NCBI GenBank assembly: GCA_029215795.1
Contig: JARDYH010000004.1
Location: forward strand, 219,597,517 to 219,661,516
Direction of reading: 5' to 3'
From: Anniella stebbinsi
Lineage: Eukaryota; Chordata; Lepidosauria; Squamata; Anniellidae
DNA length: 64,000 nt
The translations under genes and the position numbers were made by a program. Positions 42,761-54,330 of the stretch are shown here, piece after piece (the first letter of the stretch is position 1; every line of letters starts with the position of its first letter). A model generated the notes under the pieces. It made no database searches. It saw nothing but the letters and a program-made list of their open reading frames with translations, and was not told where the DNA came from.

Positions 42761-44246
42761 AAGGCTTCACAGAGGAGCTTGAAGGGGAAGAGAGAGTGGG
42801 GGTACTATATAAGCATTCGGGGGGCACGTTCCTGTTATAGGGGGCAACGGGAGAGGCTAACAGGAGCCCTCTGGTGGCTTCAAGCAGCAGAGCAGGAGAA
42901 GCAAAGGTCACGGGCAGGAATACATTGGGATGTGCAGTCCCTGCATCCTTTCCTTCTGCTCCTCAAAAGCCTCCCCACGTTCGTCAAGCTGCTGCAGCTG
43001 CTGTTGTTGTTGTCATCATTTTTTGTTATTTGGGGGAACGGCATGCTCGCCCAGGGCTCCCTGCCAACAAGAGCAGAATGTCATTATGAGCGGAGGCTGC
43101 TGTGAGCTGCTACCACCGCCAGGAATTTATCACTGCAAGCATTGATCATAACGGACTCCTTCACCAAATGACTTTGGACGAGCAGGGCTTTGGCAGTGGG
43201 CTTGGAGACCTGCGTGGCAATTATTATTAAACTGAGCGGCCGTGTAATAGAATCGAGTCAGGGGCGGGGGGGGGGGGAGGACATCACATTGGAGCAGGCG
43301 GCAATTTCTCACAAAGCCCCACATGCAGAACTGCAGGAATCCACTCCAACTGTCCAGACTGCCGAACAGGCGGTTGGGGAAATGGGCGCTCCAGAGCATT
43401 GCAAATCCTGCGGCCAAGCTAGCAAGAGAGGTCAATATCCTGGGAAGTTGTTTGGAAGGAATGAGAATGAATAGAAAACCAGGAGTCCTCATCAAAAGGG
43501 CCCTCAAATGACTTACAAATATTCTTCTGAAGCGTCTTGCAGCTGTATTGGAGGACCCAGTACACCTCCGCCTCCATAAAACATAAAAGTTTGGATCTAG
43601 ACTAATTTAATCATGCTGTAGTCCCATTGAATTCAGTGGGGCAAGTTAGTCATGGCTAACTTCAGCCCCATTAATTTCAATGGGACTAAAGGCAGACTAA
43701 GTTAGTTAAATCTAACTCACAGAACTGGGTTTTCTTTGACGTGCTTGTATATATGTATCATTTTATTTTGTGTATGCTGTCTTTTTTGACATTTAATCCT
43801 AGCTAGAAAGAAGGCTTTTGTAAACCTGCTGCAAATCTGTCTGTTCTCACTGAAACTTCTTTGAACTCTCCTAAAAAACAGTGTCTCCAAAAACTGGACA
43901 ATTTTATATACTTCCACCTGCAGCTATTATCCATAATAGCAAAATAGAACCTCCACACCCGAAGCCAGTAAATCTCTGATTACTTGATATGAGAGGTGAA
44001 TAGCATGCTTGCTTCTAAGTCCTGTCTCAGGGGACGCCTGGCTGGACACTCTCAGAAACAGAATGCTGGGTTAAACTGACCTTTGACTGATCCAGCAAGA
44101 GAATTCTTATAGCCTTAAATGCACGCAAAATAGGTATCACCCTTTTCCTGTTCCAGGCCTGCAGATCATTTTGCAGATAATTGTTTCCTAACTGATTAAC
44201 AAAAAAGGAAACCTTGCTGGTAGTAAACATGTCTCCATTTAGCATA
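42761..44246. other. Unique region
   Basis: A TATATAAG word at 42809 has no supporting gene. 43090-43260 is unique-looking (TTATCACTGCAAGC, GCAATTATTATTAAAC) and is a weak candidate for conserved noncoding DNA. Confidence 0.3.
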
Positions 44247-44903
44247 GGGTGGTCAGGTGTCTGACTTTACAGAGGACAGTCCTCTATTAGAAGATGACAT
44301 CTTCAAATAGAAGTCATCTTCAAATAGAGGACTGTCCTCTATTTGAAGATGCCATCTATTTGAAGGGCTGTCCAGTCCAAAGAACCATAAGAAGGCAGTA
44401 AAGGTTCTTGAGGATGGACAGCAACATTTAGCAGCTGGACAGCAGATTGAGCAGGTACACCGCTCACCTGGTCAGTCTTCCTCACTATGGTGAGATGTAT
44501 TAGATTTCTATTTAAGTATATGGGCAGTATCCAGTGATGTCATTCTGCAAACTCAAATAGCACTAGCGGAACTCTGCTGAACCTTCCCGTTGTACAAGTG
44601 GTTACCCATTATGCTTCCACAACTGGTTGTGCAAAGGGTTGCATAAGCATAATGCACAACCATGCTTACACAAACATAACCTTAGTTGGACTCTTCTCTT
44701 CTGCATAGTTGAGAACTTAGTTTCTGCTAGTAAAACATTATTTGCACTAACGGAATAACACTGTTGGATGCTGCCTATGGTACCTATTTCTAAATTTGCA
44801 TCTATACATACAAATAAACAGATGCAAATCTGTATCCTCTTTTGTCCTCTCTTTTGGTGATGCATTTCCTCTTGTTTGGCGATGCATCAGTGGCAACCAT
44901 AGT
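44247..44903. mobile_element. GTGTCC/CCTCTATTTGAAG-family repeat with nested MITE
   Basis: Left part 44247-44522 and right part 44776-44903 (TTTGGCGATGCATCAGTGGC). It contains an extra inverted duplication of TTCAAATAGAGGACTGTCC near 44282-44350. Confidence 0.65.
44523..44775. mobile_element. MITE, GGGCAGTATCCA...TGGATGCTGCC, nested
   Basis: 253 bp; end repeats GGCAGTATCCA and TGGATGCTGCC; TATG on both sides (possible short target duplication). The interior is palindromic around TTGTGCAAAGGG. Confidence 0.65.
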
Positions 44904-45860
44904 TTTGCATCTGTATTCATTTCTATCGCTCAGAGAAATGAGAGGACCTATATAACAAAGGCCTCCACAAGCCTTCCTGATATTCTTATATGGATCAAAT
45001 CTGAGCAGCTACTATGATACATTTTATACATTTCATATGTAAAAGACTTATACCATATATCATACCACACTATACATCCTATGCATTGAGTCTTCTTCCG
45101 GCCAAGGGTTTCAAGCCCTGATTATAAAGGGATCAACAAGGGTTATTGCAAACTTTAATATTGGCAGAAGCAACACACATCGACTCCGCAGGATGTGACA
45201 ATTCGGTGTGAACCACAGTTCCAAAACCTGCAGTGCACACCTGGTTAGGAAGTCTTCTAGTCACCTGGCATGTATGGTTTGACAGGAATTCTCAGCATTG
45301 TTTTTGATGTCTTCATGCTAGAGATAAATTCAGCCTCCAACCCATCCATCTTCTTGATGGGAATCTGCTTTAATGGCAAGCCATGAAATGGACCATTCAT
45401 TACATCTGGTCCATCCATCATGCCACATCAAGCAATGTGTTTGGCCATGATGGCTAGATGAAAAGTCTTCCAATGTGTATAAGGTAGCTATCAAGGCAAT
45501 TGTTTATGTTTGCTCTAAAAGGGAAGAACTACCAAACCTCTTCACAAATACTATTGACTCCTTATGAAGGCATCAAGATGTCTGTCTTATCTGAAACAAA
45601 GCTAGTCTGTTTTAATAAATATGAGGGAGGAACTTGTACTTGTGACTTGACTATACATTCTTTAAATGGCAAGATGATGTACAATGCAAACATGCTTAGC
45701 TCCATGGCCAAAGGATTAGCCAGAGCCATCAACAAATAAGAAGAGTGGACAACCCAACATTCTGATCGCTTAGATCAATGGTGTAGAACTTCAGGCTCAC
45801 CTGGAGTTCCTATCTGACCATCCAAGGTTCCCCAGGTGGTCACATATCTTCCCTTGGCCC
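44904..45860. other. Unique region
   Basis: A short frame at 45500-45739 (79 codons) has no start context, splice signals or recognisable motif. Nothing else identified. Confidence 0.35.
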
Positions 45861-45904
45861 TACAACTTTCCCATGGCCATCCATCATTTGGTGGTTTCTC
45901 AGCT

Positions 45905-46876
45905 TTGTAATCTGTCAGAAATTTCAGAAAGTTAGGTCCAGGCATTTGATGGCTATGGATTTTTTAGATTAAAAGTTACAAAAGTTTTTCCACAGAGGCT
46001 TGGGCTGTCAATTGCAACCCCCCCTCCCCCGCCTCCCCCTCCCTCTTTTATCTGTCAAAACTCCGTGTTGTTGTAACTTTTAATCTAAAAAATTCGTAGC
46101 CACCAAATGCCTGGACCTAACTTTCTGAAATTTCTGACAGATAACTACCCCTAACTCATCTACAAAGTGAGCAACTTTCAGACTTCTAACTTTTAAAATA
46201 AAAAAGTTATAGGCATTTCTTTCCTCATTGTTTCAAAAATACCTTGCCACTACATGCCTGGACCTATGTTTCTGAAATTCCACACACATATCAAGCAAAG
46301 TGTTACCTGTAATGTGCCCAAGTTTCCTGTTTGTATCTTTAAAAATAAAAAAGTTGAAGGCATAACTGTATTTACCCCACTGCTACCCATTTTTCTAAAA
46401 TTAATTGCCACATAAAGCAAGCACTTATGTTTCTGAAATTTTGCACACATGGGTCCCAATGTACCACCTACAATGTGGCAAAGTTTCATATGTGGAACTT
46501 TAAAAATGAAAACGTTATAGGCATTCCTGGTTCTTTATTAAAAAATTAATTGCCACAAAATGCCTGCACCAACCTTTCTGCAATTTCTCACAGACAACTA
46601 CCCCTAACCAATCTACAAAGTGCCCATGTTTCATCCTTCTACCTTTAAAAATGAAAAAGTTATAGGCATTTTTGTAGCACAATACTAGGCTATGGGGAAA
46701 AGCATTCAAAATGGTGTCCGATTTTCCGTTTTTTTCCGATCTGGATCGGGTCCCTTCGGATTGGCCCAGATCAGATCGGATGGTTGGCGGATCGGATCAG
46801 ATTGGATCATTTTTATCTGATTTTTGGGCGGATCGGATTCGGATCATGGATCGGATCCGATCCGCTGCACATCCCT
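45905..46876. mobile_element. Decayed hAT with long palindrome and CGGATC-rich right end
   Basis: 45911-45990 and 46071-46145 form complementary arms (TTTCAGAAAGTTAGGTCCAG and complement). 46150-46690 has about three degenerate tandem copies with AAAGTTATAGGCATT. 46730-46876 is GGATCGGATC-rich and ends GCTGCACATCCCTA. It combines the core type of the 60111 element with the end type of the 5718 family. The left end and duplication are not found. Confidence 0.6.
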
Positions 46877-46881
46877 AGCCT

Positions 46882-47133
46882 TTATGTTTCCAAGCCCAAT
46901 TTAAGGTGCTGCTTTTAACCTATAAAGCCTTACATGGCTCAAAACCGCAATACCAGACAGAGCAACTCTCCTGACATGAACCTACCCAGACACTACAATC
47001 AACATCTGAGGCCTTTCTCTGAGTTTCTTGTCTGGGGGATGCTTGGAAAGTGGCAACAAAGGAGAGGGGCTTTTCAGTGGTGGCCTCCCAGTGATGGAAT
47101 GTTCTCCCCATTGAGGACTGTAGTGTCTAGCAC
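46882..47133 (+). pseudogene. L2 LINE C-terminal fragment
   Basis: The plus strand reads FKVLLLTYKALHG-like residues and then the C-terminal region, followed at 47100-47138 by the L2 GCACCAACATTG word of the 3' UTR. The 3' UTR resumes at 47576 after a MITE. Confidence 0.75.
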
Positions 47134-47138
47134 CAACA

Positions 47139-47575
47139 TTGGCCCTTACTACACCTAAGGGAGTAGAGGGAGGGGGCAAACCCAGACTTACCTGCTTCCG
47201 GGATCATCTCCCAGCTTCTAAACATGAAGCACAATGTCCCGGGAAGAAAGGGATGTCGCACCCGCCATTTTTTTTAAAGACACGGGAGCTCTCGTCACAT
47301 GGCAGAGAAGGTGGGGGGACACCCCGCCATCCTGGGGATGGCGAAATTGCTTTCCCCTCACCCCCATGGGCACAGAGCCACCCTATGCGGCCCCATGCCC
47401 ATTTTAGGGCCCAGGATAGCAGAAAAATCAGGATATCCCCGGTTCCCGGTATCCCGGGGTCATCCCTAAGTCATCCCCTGTTGCCCCCGGGATCCCGTGT
47501 GCATCATTTAGATGCACAAGGGCAACCCAGGGATGACCCAGGGACAAATCTCCGGTGTAGACATGGCCATTGTCA
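47139..47575. mobile_element. MITE, GGCCCTTACTACACC class, inside L2
   Basis: Ends GGCCCTTACTACACC and GGTGTAGACATGGCC, with ATT on both sides. It splits the L2 words CACCAACATTG and TCATCATTTC. Confidence 0.7.
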
Positions 47576-47710
47576 TCATTTCAGCATCAAGTTAAGACTG
47601 TCCTCTACTCCCAGGCATTTGATAGCATATGATGGGGCATTTATTTCATTTGTTTTTAATCAGGTCTGATATCTTTCTGTAACTGTTTTAAGCTGTTTTA
47701 AATTGTTGGA
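47576..47710 (+). mobile_element. L2 3' UTR remainder
   Basis: TTAAGACTGTCCTCTACTCCC then CTGTTTTAAGCTGTTTTAAA, as expected downstream of L2 ORF2. Confidence 0.65.
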
Positions 47711-49519
47711 GAAAGGGGAAGCACAGAACACAGATGCCAGAATTCAGGAACGAATTGGGGTTTTTGCTTTTGCTTGTTGTTTTGAACAGTCTCTGAAGCA
47801 TCTGCTTAGTTGGCCAATTCCTACAGAAGCTCAAAGAGTTGCCTAGACTACAGTCTCTAGCAACCTCTTTTTGCTTTTTTTAAAAACATTATTATGCATA
47901 TCACCAGCTAACCTCAAATATGTGTTGCATATACAAATATAATATTGCATCCAAATATTAACAGAACCATATAATAACTTAACACTTACTTACTGCTTTC
48001 TTGTACAGATAGCAATTAACATATCTACAGTATATGTCCAACATACACCCCATCCCTTATCTTCTCTACAAATACCCATCTTAAATTTCTTAATATAATA
48101 TCACCTGTATTCCTAATGAAACACCAAAGGAAATACATATGTTAAGGATATAATCGTAACAATCCATTCATACATTGACATAGAAAAATCAAATCACATA
48201 AATAGTCATTGAACATCATAAACAACATAATGTTCAAAAATCACAATAAATAATGCCATATTTTAATAGTTATAGAAACTCTTAAATAGTCATAGATGTT
48301 GATGGATGCCAACAACTTTCATTTATAAATATATATGTGAATACTTTTTAAAATCTACAAATAGTATTCTAAATTAACTCATAATAAATTAAATACACAA
48401 GATCTATCTATATCAAAGTTGCATCTTCATTGGATGAAACCAAGTAATGGTAACCAAGTCTCATGGAGAGATTCTAGAACTATATTTCTTTTCTATTAAG
48501 GGGATGTAGTCCATCATTTTTGCTATCTCTACAATACTATCTCTTGACAGCAGGTCCTTCACTGCTTCTCCATTGAGTAGCAGTTGTTGTCATTTGCTTT
48601 TGCTTGATGTTGTTCCGAACAGTTTCAGAAGCATCTTTTTATTTGGCCAATCCCAGCAGAAGCTCTGGGAGTTGCCTAGACTACAGTCTGCAGCAGCCTT
48701 GTTTGTCTATTTTTATTTTTCTTCCAAAAAGAGGACAGCACGAAGAGGCTGCTTGAGATGGTGTCTACATGGTAACCTATCTGTTTGAATTGGCTCACCT
48801 CGTGCATCAGCTATGTGTCAGTCTCAGTTCCTGCCAAGGCAGAAGAAGAATAAGAGGAGCACAGGGAAGAGAGCAGCAAACCCCACTGTTGTTCAATGAG
48901 TGAGCTTGCTTGACCTGGAAACTATTGTACTAGGTCAGGGAATACTACATGACCTGCTCTGACCAATAGCATCCTTGCTGGTGTCTCGGGTCTCACTGTC
49001 CTTCCCTTCTTTGGCTAGAATGGGGGGGGGGGGGGTGCACAGGCTAAATCTCCTCCTCGCGGCCAAAGTGCAGGTTCCACAATGGCATTGAGACCTAATG
49101 TCCACTTCTGCCAACTGTGAATGAGCCAGAGAGAACTGCAGTCAAAGGAGGGACAAAGCAGGATCAGACCAGTGTGGGAAGTGTCCAATAGAATCCAGAG
49201 GTGGGTTTGCAAAGCTTTGGGAGGACCTTCCTCAATGAACTGGAATAGTTCATTGAGGAAGATCCGCCCAGATCCTTGCAAACTAGCAGGCCCAGCACAG
49301 ACAGGGGAGTTTTGTAGCAGCCCCACCTCTTCCTGAAAATCAAGAGACCTTGATCAGTGACTACCTCTTGTTCTGGGCTTCAGTATAGGCCTGTCATTGC
49401 CTCTGCTTCTGCAGCCCTGTGGGTATTGTTACAGGGTGTGGACCTGGAGGGGAATCATCAGGGGATATTTTGTCCCCCAGTGTAACAGGCTCCTGGATGG
49501 TAGACTTGAACTGTCTCTT
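47711..49519. other. Unique region, AT-rich then GC-balanced
   Basis: A poly-G run lies at 49022-49034. No gene or recognised element. Confidence 0.4.
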
Positions 49520-49653
49520 GGGCCAGATCTACACCAAGCAGAATATAACGTTATTAAAGTGGTTTGAAAATGGTGTATGGAATGTGTCATGGGCCCCAAC
49601 AGGTGTCAGTACACTTCAATACCATTATAAACCAGTAGTGTAGATCCTGCCCA
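49520..49653. mobile_element. GGGCCAGATCTACACC-family MITE, intact
   Basis: 134 bp; ends GGGCCAGATCTACACC and GTGTAGATCCTGCCC; centre GGGCCCCAACAGG. Confidence 0.75.
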
Positions 49654-50389
49654 GGTCTGTGAGCTCCCTCTGTGTTATGGCCCCCACCAGATCTTCCAGT
49701 TTTCAGCAGAGATTTCTGATGAGGACAAGACACAGGATATTTCTTCAGGGGTAGGATAACCATCAGTGCCTTATTCAGGCCCTCCCTGGCCAGAAGACAC
49801 AGCCCTGCCATCATCCTCTGTCTCAGGGGATGAGTACCCAGAAGAAACTCCATCTCTGTAGCCTTGCAGAAGTCACAGACTACCAATTCAGGTGAGCACC
49901 TTTTAACAATACAGTCAGCTCATCCCAGAGGGGCAAAGCTGGCAATCCTACAGGTCTTGTCAGTTGGCTTCAATTGGCTTTAGCTCCTTGCTGAGACAAC
50001 ATCCTGCTATTGATGTAGTAGGAGAGAATTTCAGCCAGCAGGGCACACTTGGAACTATCCTATTTTCTTCCTGCCTTTATCTGACTGCTATCAGATGCTG
50101 CCAGTTTCCCCTGGAAACCACTGAATGGGACACTGTTTATATAAGCACTGTGCCTGTGCCTTGATCAGCATCCTGGAATACTCATTAACCTTTTTCTTGG
50201 CATGGCAATGAAATGATGCAAAAGGATTCAGCTGTTAAAGGCCTTGTAAGAGATAAATATTGTATTAAAGAATGCTTTGAATGAGAGAATTTCCACGATT
50301 CTGCCAAAAATGATCAAATATACAATCTTTCTCATCAAAAGCATTTTGTGTGTATGGCTTTATTCAATAAATTCTCTCCTGTTTACTCG
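49654..50389. other. Unassigned; LTR-like features possible
   Basis: A TTTATATAAG word near 50135 lies upstream of GCCTTGATCAGC. No LTR ends were defined. No gene recognised. Confidence 0.3.
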
Positions 50390-50525
50390 GGGGGGGGGGG
50401 TGGAACTGTGGCCTTTCAGATGTTGCTGGACTTCAACTCCCATACTTCCTAACATTGGACATGCTGGCTGGGGCTGATGGGAGTTGAAGTCCAACAATAC
50501 TCAGAGGGACACAGGTTTCCCGCTC
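50390..50525. mobile_element. Palindromic MITE, GGGGTGGAACTGTGGCC
   Basis: Arms with GGACTTCAACTCCCAT and ATGGGAGTTGAAGTCC; outer GTGGCC and GGGACAC parts. About 135 bp, the best copy in the window. Confidence 0.75.
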
Positions 50526-50944
50526 TGGCTTACACTGCTTGAAGTTCCCTTTGCAATAACAGAAAATTCACTTCTAAAATGTGCCTCAACACTGATGAGA
50601 AAATATGAGCGTAATTTAGGGTTAATTGCTGGAACGGAGCAATTTGTGCTCTTGCCCGTCATTGTACATTAAGAATTTTTCTCAAACTATCCATGTTATA
50701 TTAAAAAAAAATACAATTCCCACACCAATAAACTCAACAAGTCTGGAATTTCAAAAGGCACTTTACCAATCTGATCATGGGGGTTAAAATGTATTTAATT
50801 TCACAATAGCTCCAAATTAAATTTTAAAAGAATAATTGCAAAGGGTTATTGTTTATATGGATATACGGATACAACTCTAAAGGAATGGTATCTGGGAATT
50901 GGTCACAATGTTAATTCCTATGGGGTCTAAGAGATCCTAATAAC
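50526..50944. other. Unique AT-rich region
   Basis: 50550-50860 is free of recognised repeats (words GGGTTAATTGC, ATTTAATTTC); a weak candidate for conserved noncoding DNA. Confidence 0.25.
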
Positions 50945-51040
50945 TTACTAAGGGTGCAATCCTATGCATGTTTAGTCAAAATGCTGGGAGATGCAGGACA
51001 TTTTTCTGTCTAAACATGCATAGGATTATGCCTTAATACA
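50945..51040. mobile_element. Palindromic MITE, AAGGGTGCAATCCTATGC
   Basis: Ends CTAAGGGTGCAATCC and GGATTATGCCTTAA, arms through CATGTTTAG. A TTAA-like flank suggests piggyBac-type insertion, not proven. Confidence 0.6.
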
Positions 51041-51159
51041 TTTTCCCTTGAATTCAAATTTCCCAGAGGTATTACTGTAAAAAAAAAAAAAAAAACCTTT
51101 GCAATGTTCATAACTCCTTACGTTAACTGCAATGTCAACATAAAGATTGGGTTCATAGT

Positions 51160-51503
51160 TTGGGGGGGCTCTTGGATCCAGAACTGTCACTTGAGGCCCA
51201 GGTAGACTCAGTGGCAAGGAGCACCTTTTATCAGCTTAGGCTGATATACCAACTGCGCCCGTATTTGGACAGAGATAGCCTAGCTACAGTTATCCACGCT
51301 CTGATAACCTCTCATCTGGATTACTGCAATGAGTTATACATGGAGCTGCCTTTGAAAATGGTCCAGAAACTTCAACTGGTACAAAACAGGGCAGCCAGAC
51401 TGTTAATGGGGACAGGCCAACAGGACCATATTACGCCAGTCCTTTTCCAGCTTCACTGGCTGACGGTCCAGGTCTGGGCCCGATTCGAAGTACTAGTATT
51501 AAC
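51160..51503 (+). pseudogene. L2 ORF2 fragment, part before the hAT insertion
   Basis: Open over about 115 codons (LSLEAQVDSVARS, YQLRPYLDRD, LDYCN, LQLVQNRAARL). It stays open only until the hAT starts at 51504. The rest of ORF2 lies in 53842-54050, with stops. The twin copy is at 8802-9139. Confidence 0.85.
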
Positions 51504-53833
51504 TAGGGGTGTGCACGGACCCCCCGGATCGGATCGGGACCCGGATCGGGACCTCCAACTTTGTCCCGGACCGGTTCGGACAAAATCGGAGGCCCCCCGG
51601 ACCGGATCGAGTCCGATCCCGACCCAAAAATCGTAAATTTTTGGATCGGCCGCCATTTTTTTCCCCATAGACTTGCATTGCAATGCAAGTCTATGAGGAA
51701 AAAATGGCGGCGGGTGGGTAAGGGGGGGCCTAACTCCCTCCCCCCCACCGGGGCCGTCCGCTGTGGACGGCCCCGGCAGGTAAACCCCCTCCCCCGCGCT
51801 CCCTACCCCCCCTGGGGCCGCCCACTTCCATCCGCTGGCGCCCGCGGGCGCCAGCGGATAGAAGCGGACGGCTCCGGGGGGGGGTAAGCCCCCTTCCCCG
51901 CCGCTGCTTACCTTCTCGGCCCGTCCGGCGCCGGTGGCTACTACCAGCGGGCTCCGCGGCCTACTCTCGAGTAGCGCGCCGGGTGATGACATCACCCGGC
52001 GCGCCACCCTGGAGCAGGCCGCGGAGCCTGCTGGTAGTAGTAGGCGCCGGCGCCGGACGGGAGCCGCCGGGCCGGGCAGGTAAGGGCCCCCCTCCCCCCT
52101 CCCCCCTCCGCGCGCCCCCTCCTCCCCTCCACGCACCCCCTCCTTACCTTCCCGGCCCGGCGGCTCCCGTCCGGCGCCGGCGCCTACTACTTCCAGCAGG
52201 CTCCGCGGCCTGCTCTAGAGTAGCGTGCCGGGTGATGACATCACCCGGCGCGCCACCCTAGAGCAGGCCGCGGAGCCTGCTGGGAGTAGTAGGCGCCGGC
52301 GCCGGACGGGAGCTGCCGGGCCGGGCAGGTAAGGGCCCCCCTCCCCCCTCCCCCCTCCGCGCGCCCCCTCCTCCCCTCCACGCACCCCCTCCTTACCTTC
52401 CCGGCCCGGTGGCTCCCGTCCGGCGCCGGCACCTACTACTTCCAGCAGGCTCCGCGGCCTGCTCTAGAGTAGCGCGCCGGGTGATGACATCACCCGGCGC
52501 GCCACCCTAGAGCAGGCCGCGGAGCCTGCTGGGAGTAGTAGGCGCCGGCGCCGGACGGGAGCCGCCGGGCCGGGCAGGTAAGGGCCCCCCTCCCCCATCC
52601 CCCCTCCGCGCCCCCCCTCCTCCCCTCCACGCACCCCCTCCTTACCTTCCCGGCCCGGTGGCTCCCGTCCGGCGCCGGCGCCTACTACTTCCAGCAGGCT
52701 CCGCGGCCTGCTCTAGAGTAGCGCGCCGGGTGATGACATCACCCGGCGCGCCACCCTAGAGCAGGCCGCGGAGCCTGCTGGGAGTAGTAGGCGCCGGCGC
52801 CGGACGGGAGCCGCCGGGCCGGGCAGGTAAGGGCCCCCCTCCCCCATCCCCCCTCCGCGCCCCCCCTCCTCCCCTCCACGCACCCCCTCCTTACCTTCCC
52901 GGCCCGGTGGCTCCCGTCCGGCGCCGGCGCCTACTACTTCCAGCAGGCTCCGCGGCCTGCTCTAGAGTAGCGCGCCGGGTGATGACATCACCCGGCGCGC
53001 CACCCTAGAGCAGGCCGCGGAGCCTGCTGGGAGTAGTAGGCGCCGGCGCCGGACGGGAGCCGCCGGGCCGGGCAGGTAAGGGCCCCCCTCCCCCCTCCCC
53101 CCTCCGCGCGCCCCCCTCCTCCCCTCCACGCACCCCCTCCTTACCTTCCCGGCCCGGCGGCTCCCGTCCGGCGCCGGCGCCTACTACTTCCAGCAGGCTC
53201 CGCGGCCTGCTCTAGAGTAGCGCGCCGGGTGATGACATCACCCGGCGCGCCACCCTACAGCAGGCCGCGGAGCCTGCTGGGAGTAGTAGGCGCCGGCGCC
53301 GGACGGGAGCCGCCGGGCCGGGCAGGTAAGGGCCCCCCTCCCCCCTCCCCCCTCCGCGCGCCCCCTCCTCCCCTCCACGCACCCCCTCCTTACCTTCCCG
53401 GCCCGGTGGCTCCCGGCCGGCGCCGGCGCCTACTACTACCAGCAGGCTCCGCGGCCTGCTCTAGAGTAGCGCGCCGGGTGATGACATCACCCGGCGCGCC
53501 ACCCTAGAGCAGGCCGCGGAGCCTGCTAGTAGTAGTAGGCGCCGGCGCCGGACGGGAGCCACCGGGCCGAGAAGGTAAGTGCCCCCCTCCTCCCCCCCCC
53601 GCTGTCCACTTTCATCGGCGGGCGCCCGCTGGCGCCCGCCAATGGAAGCGGCGGTGGGCGCCAGTGGGCGCCCGCCGATCCGCCGATCCGCCGAACCGGT
53701 TCGGAGCTTTTTCGGACCGGTTCGGATTGGATCGGCCGATCCAGCTGCGGGATCGGAAATCGGATAATTTATCCGATTTCCCACTGGACCGGACTCGGAT
53801 CGTGGATCGGGTCCGATCCAGTGCACATCCCTA
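51504..53833. mobile_element. Non-autonomous hAT, 2330 bp, with seven palindromic units and TSD
   Basis: Ends TAGGGGTGTGCACGGAC and GTGCACATCCCTA. Duplication GTATTAAC at 51496-51503 and 53834-53841. Right and left arms carry CGGATC-rich words; a GCCGCCATTTT hairpin lies at 51649-51711. The core is a tandem array (about 51905-53580). No transposase frame; long GC-rich open frames here are composition artefacts. Confidence 0.95.
51905..53580. repeat. Tandem array of seven 249-bp palindromic units
   Basis: GATGACATC centres at 51985, 52234, 52483, 52732, 52981, 53231 and 53480: spacing 249, except one 250. Each unit is a near-perfect palindrome of about 160 bp joined by a C-rich spacer (CCCCCTCCTCCCCTCCACGC). 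AGGTAAG occurs at the edge of each palindrome on both strands. Confidence 0.95.
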
Positions 53834-53841
53834 GTATTAAC

Positions 53842-54050
53842 ATTCAAAACCCTAAACGGCTTGGACCAGGTTATCTGAAGGAACGCCTCCTCCCATATGT
53901 ACCTGCCCAGACCCTAAGATCATCCTCCAGGGTCCTTTTCCGTGAGGCAAATGGCTACCAGGAGGAGGGCCTTCTCTGCTGTGGCACCCTGACTGTGGAA
54001 TGAGCTCCCTAGAGAGGTTCACCTGGCACCTACATTATACTCTTTTAGAT
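53842..54050 (+). pseudogene. L2 ORF2 C-terminal part after the hAT
   Basis: Resumes the L2 frame with stops: KTLNGLDQ, then words for the SFR...VKAFLFSQ C-terminus. Followed by 3' UTR and tail to 54330. Confidence 0.75.
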
Positions 54051-54330
54051 AACAGGTGAAGGCCTTTTTATTTTCTCAGTATTTTAACAGTTTATCAGTT
54101 TAATTTTTAACTTTGCTGTTTTGAATTTGTATTTTAAATCTGTATTAATTTCTGCATGGCTGCTTGCTTTTATCCTGCTTGTGCTCTTATATTGTATTTT
54201 ATGCTACGTTTTTATACTGTTGTTGTTTTATATTTTGAATAGTTGTCATGGTTTTAATTTTTGTAAACCGCCGAAAGAGCTTTGGCTATTGGGTGGTATA
54301 AAAATGCAATAAATAAATAAATAAGGAGTC

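Larger units (their letters stand above)
51145..54330 (+). mobile_element. L2 LINE, 5'-truncated, split by a hAT
   Basis: The L2 reads 51145-51503, is interrupted by a hAT, and continues from the duplicated GTATTAAC (53834-53841) to its tail at about 54330. The end holds GTAAACCGCCGAAAGAGC, GGTGGTATAAAAATGC and an AAATA tail. It is 5'-truncated near 51145, after the RT catalytic box. Confidence 0.9.

Noticed and set aside
45500..45739. 79-codon open frame as a small gene or processed pseudogene
   Set aside because: No recognisable family, no poly-A tail, no splice or promoter context; expected length by chance in AT-rich DNA.
51453..52136. 227-codon open frame, minus strand
   Set aside because: Same hAT core and L2 flank as above; it crosses the hAT boundary and is antisense to the L2 frame.
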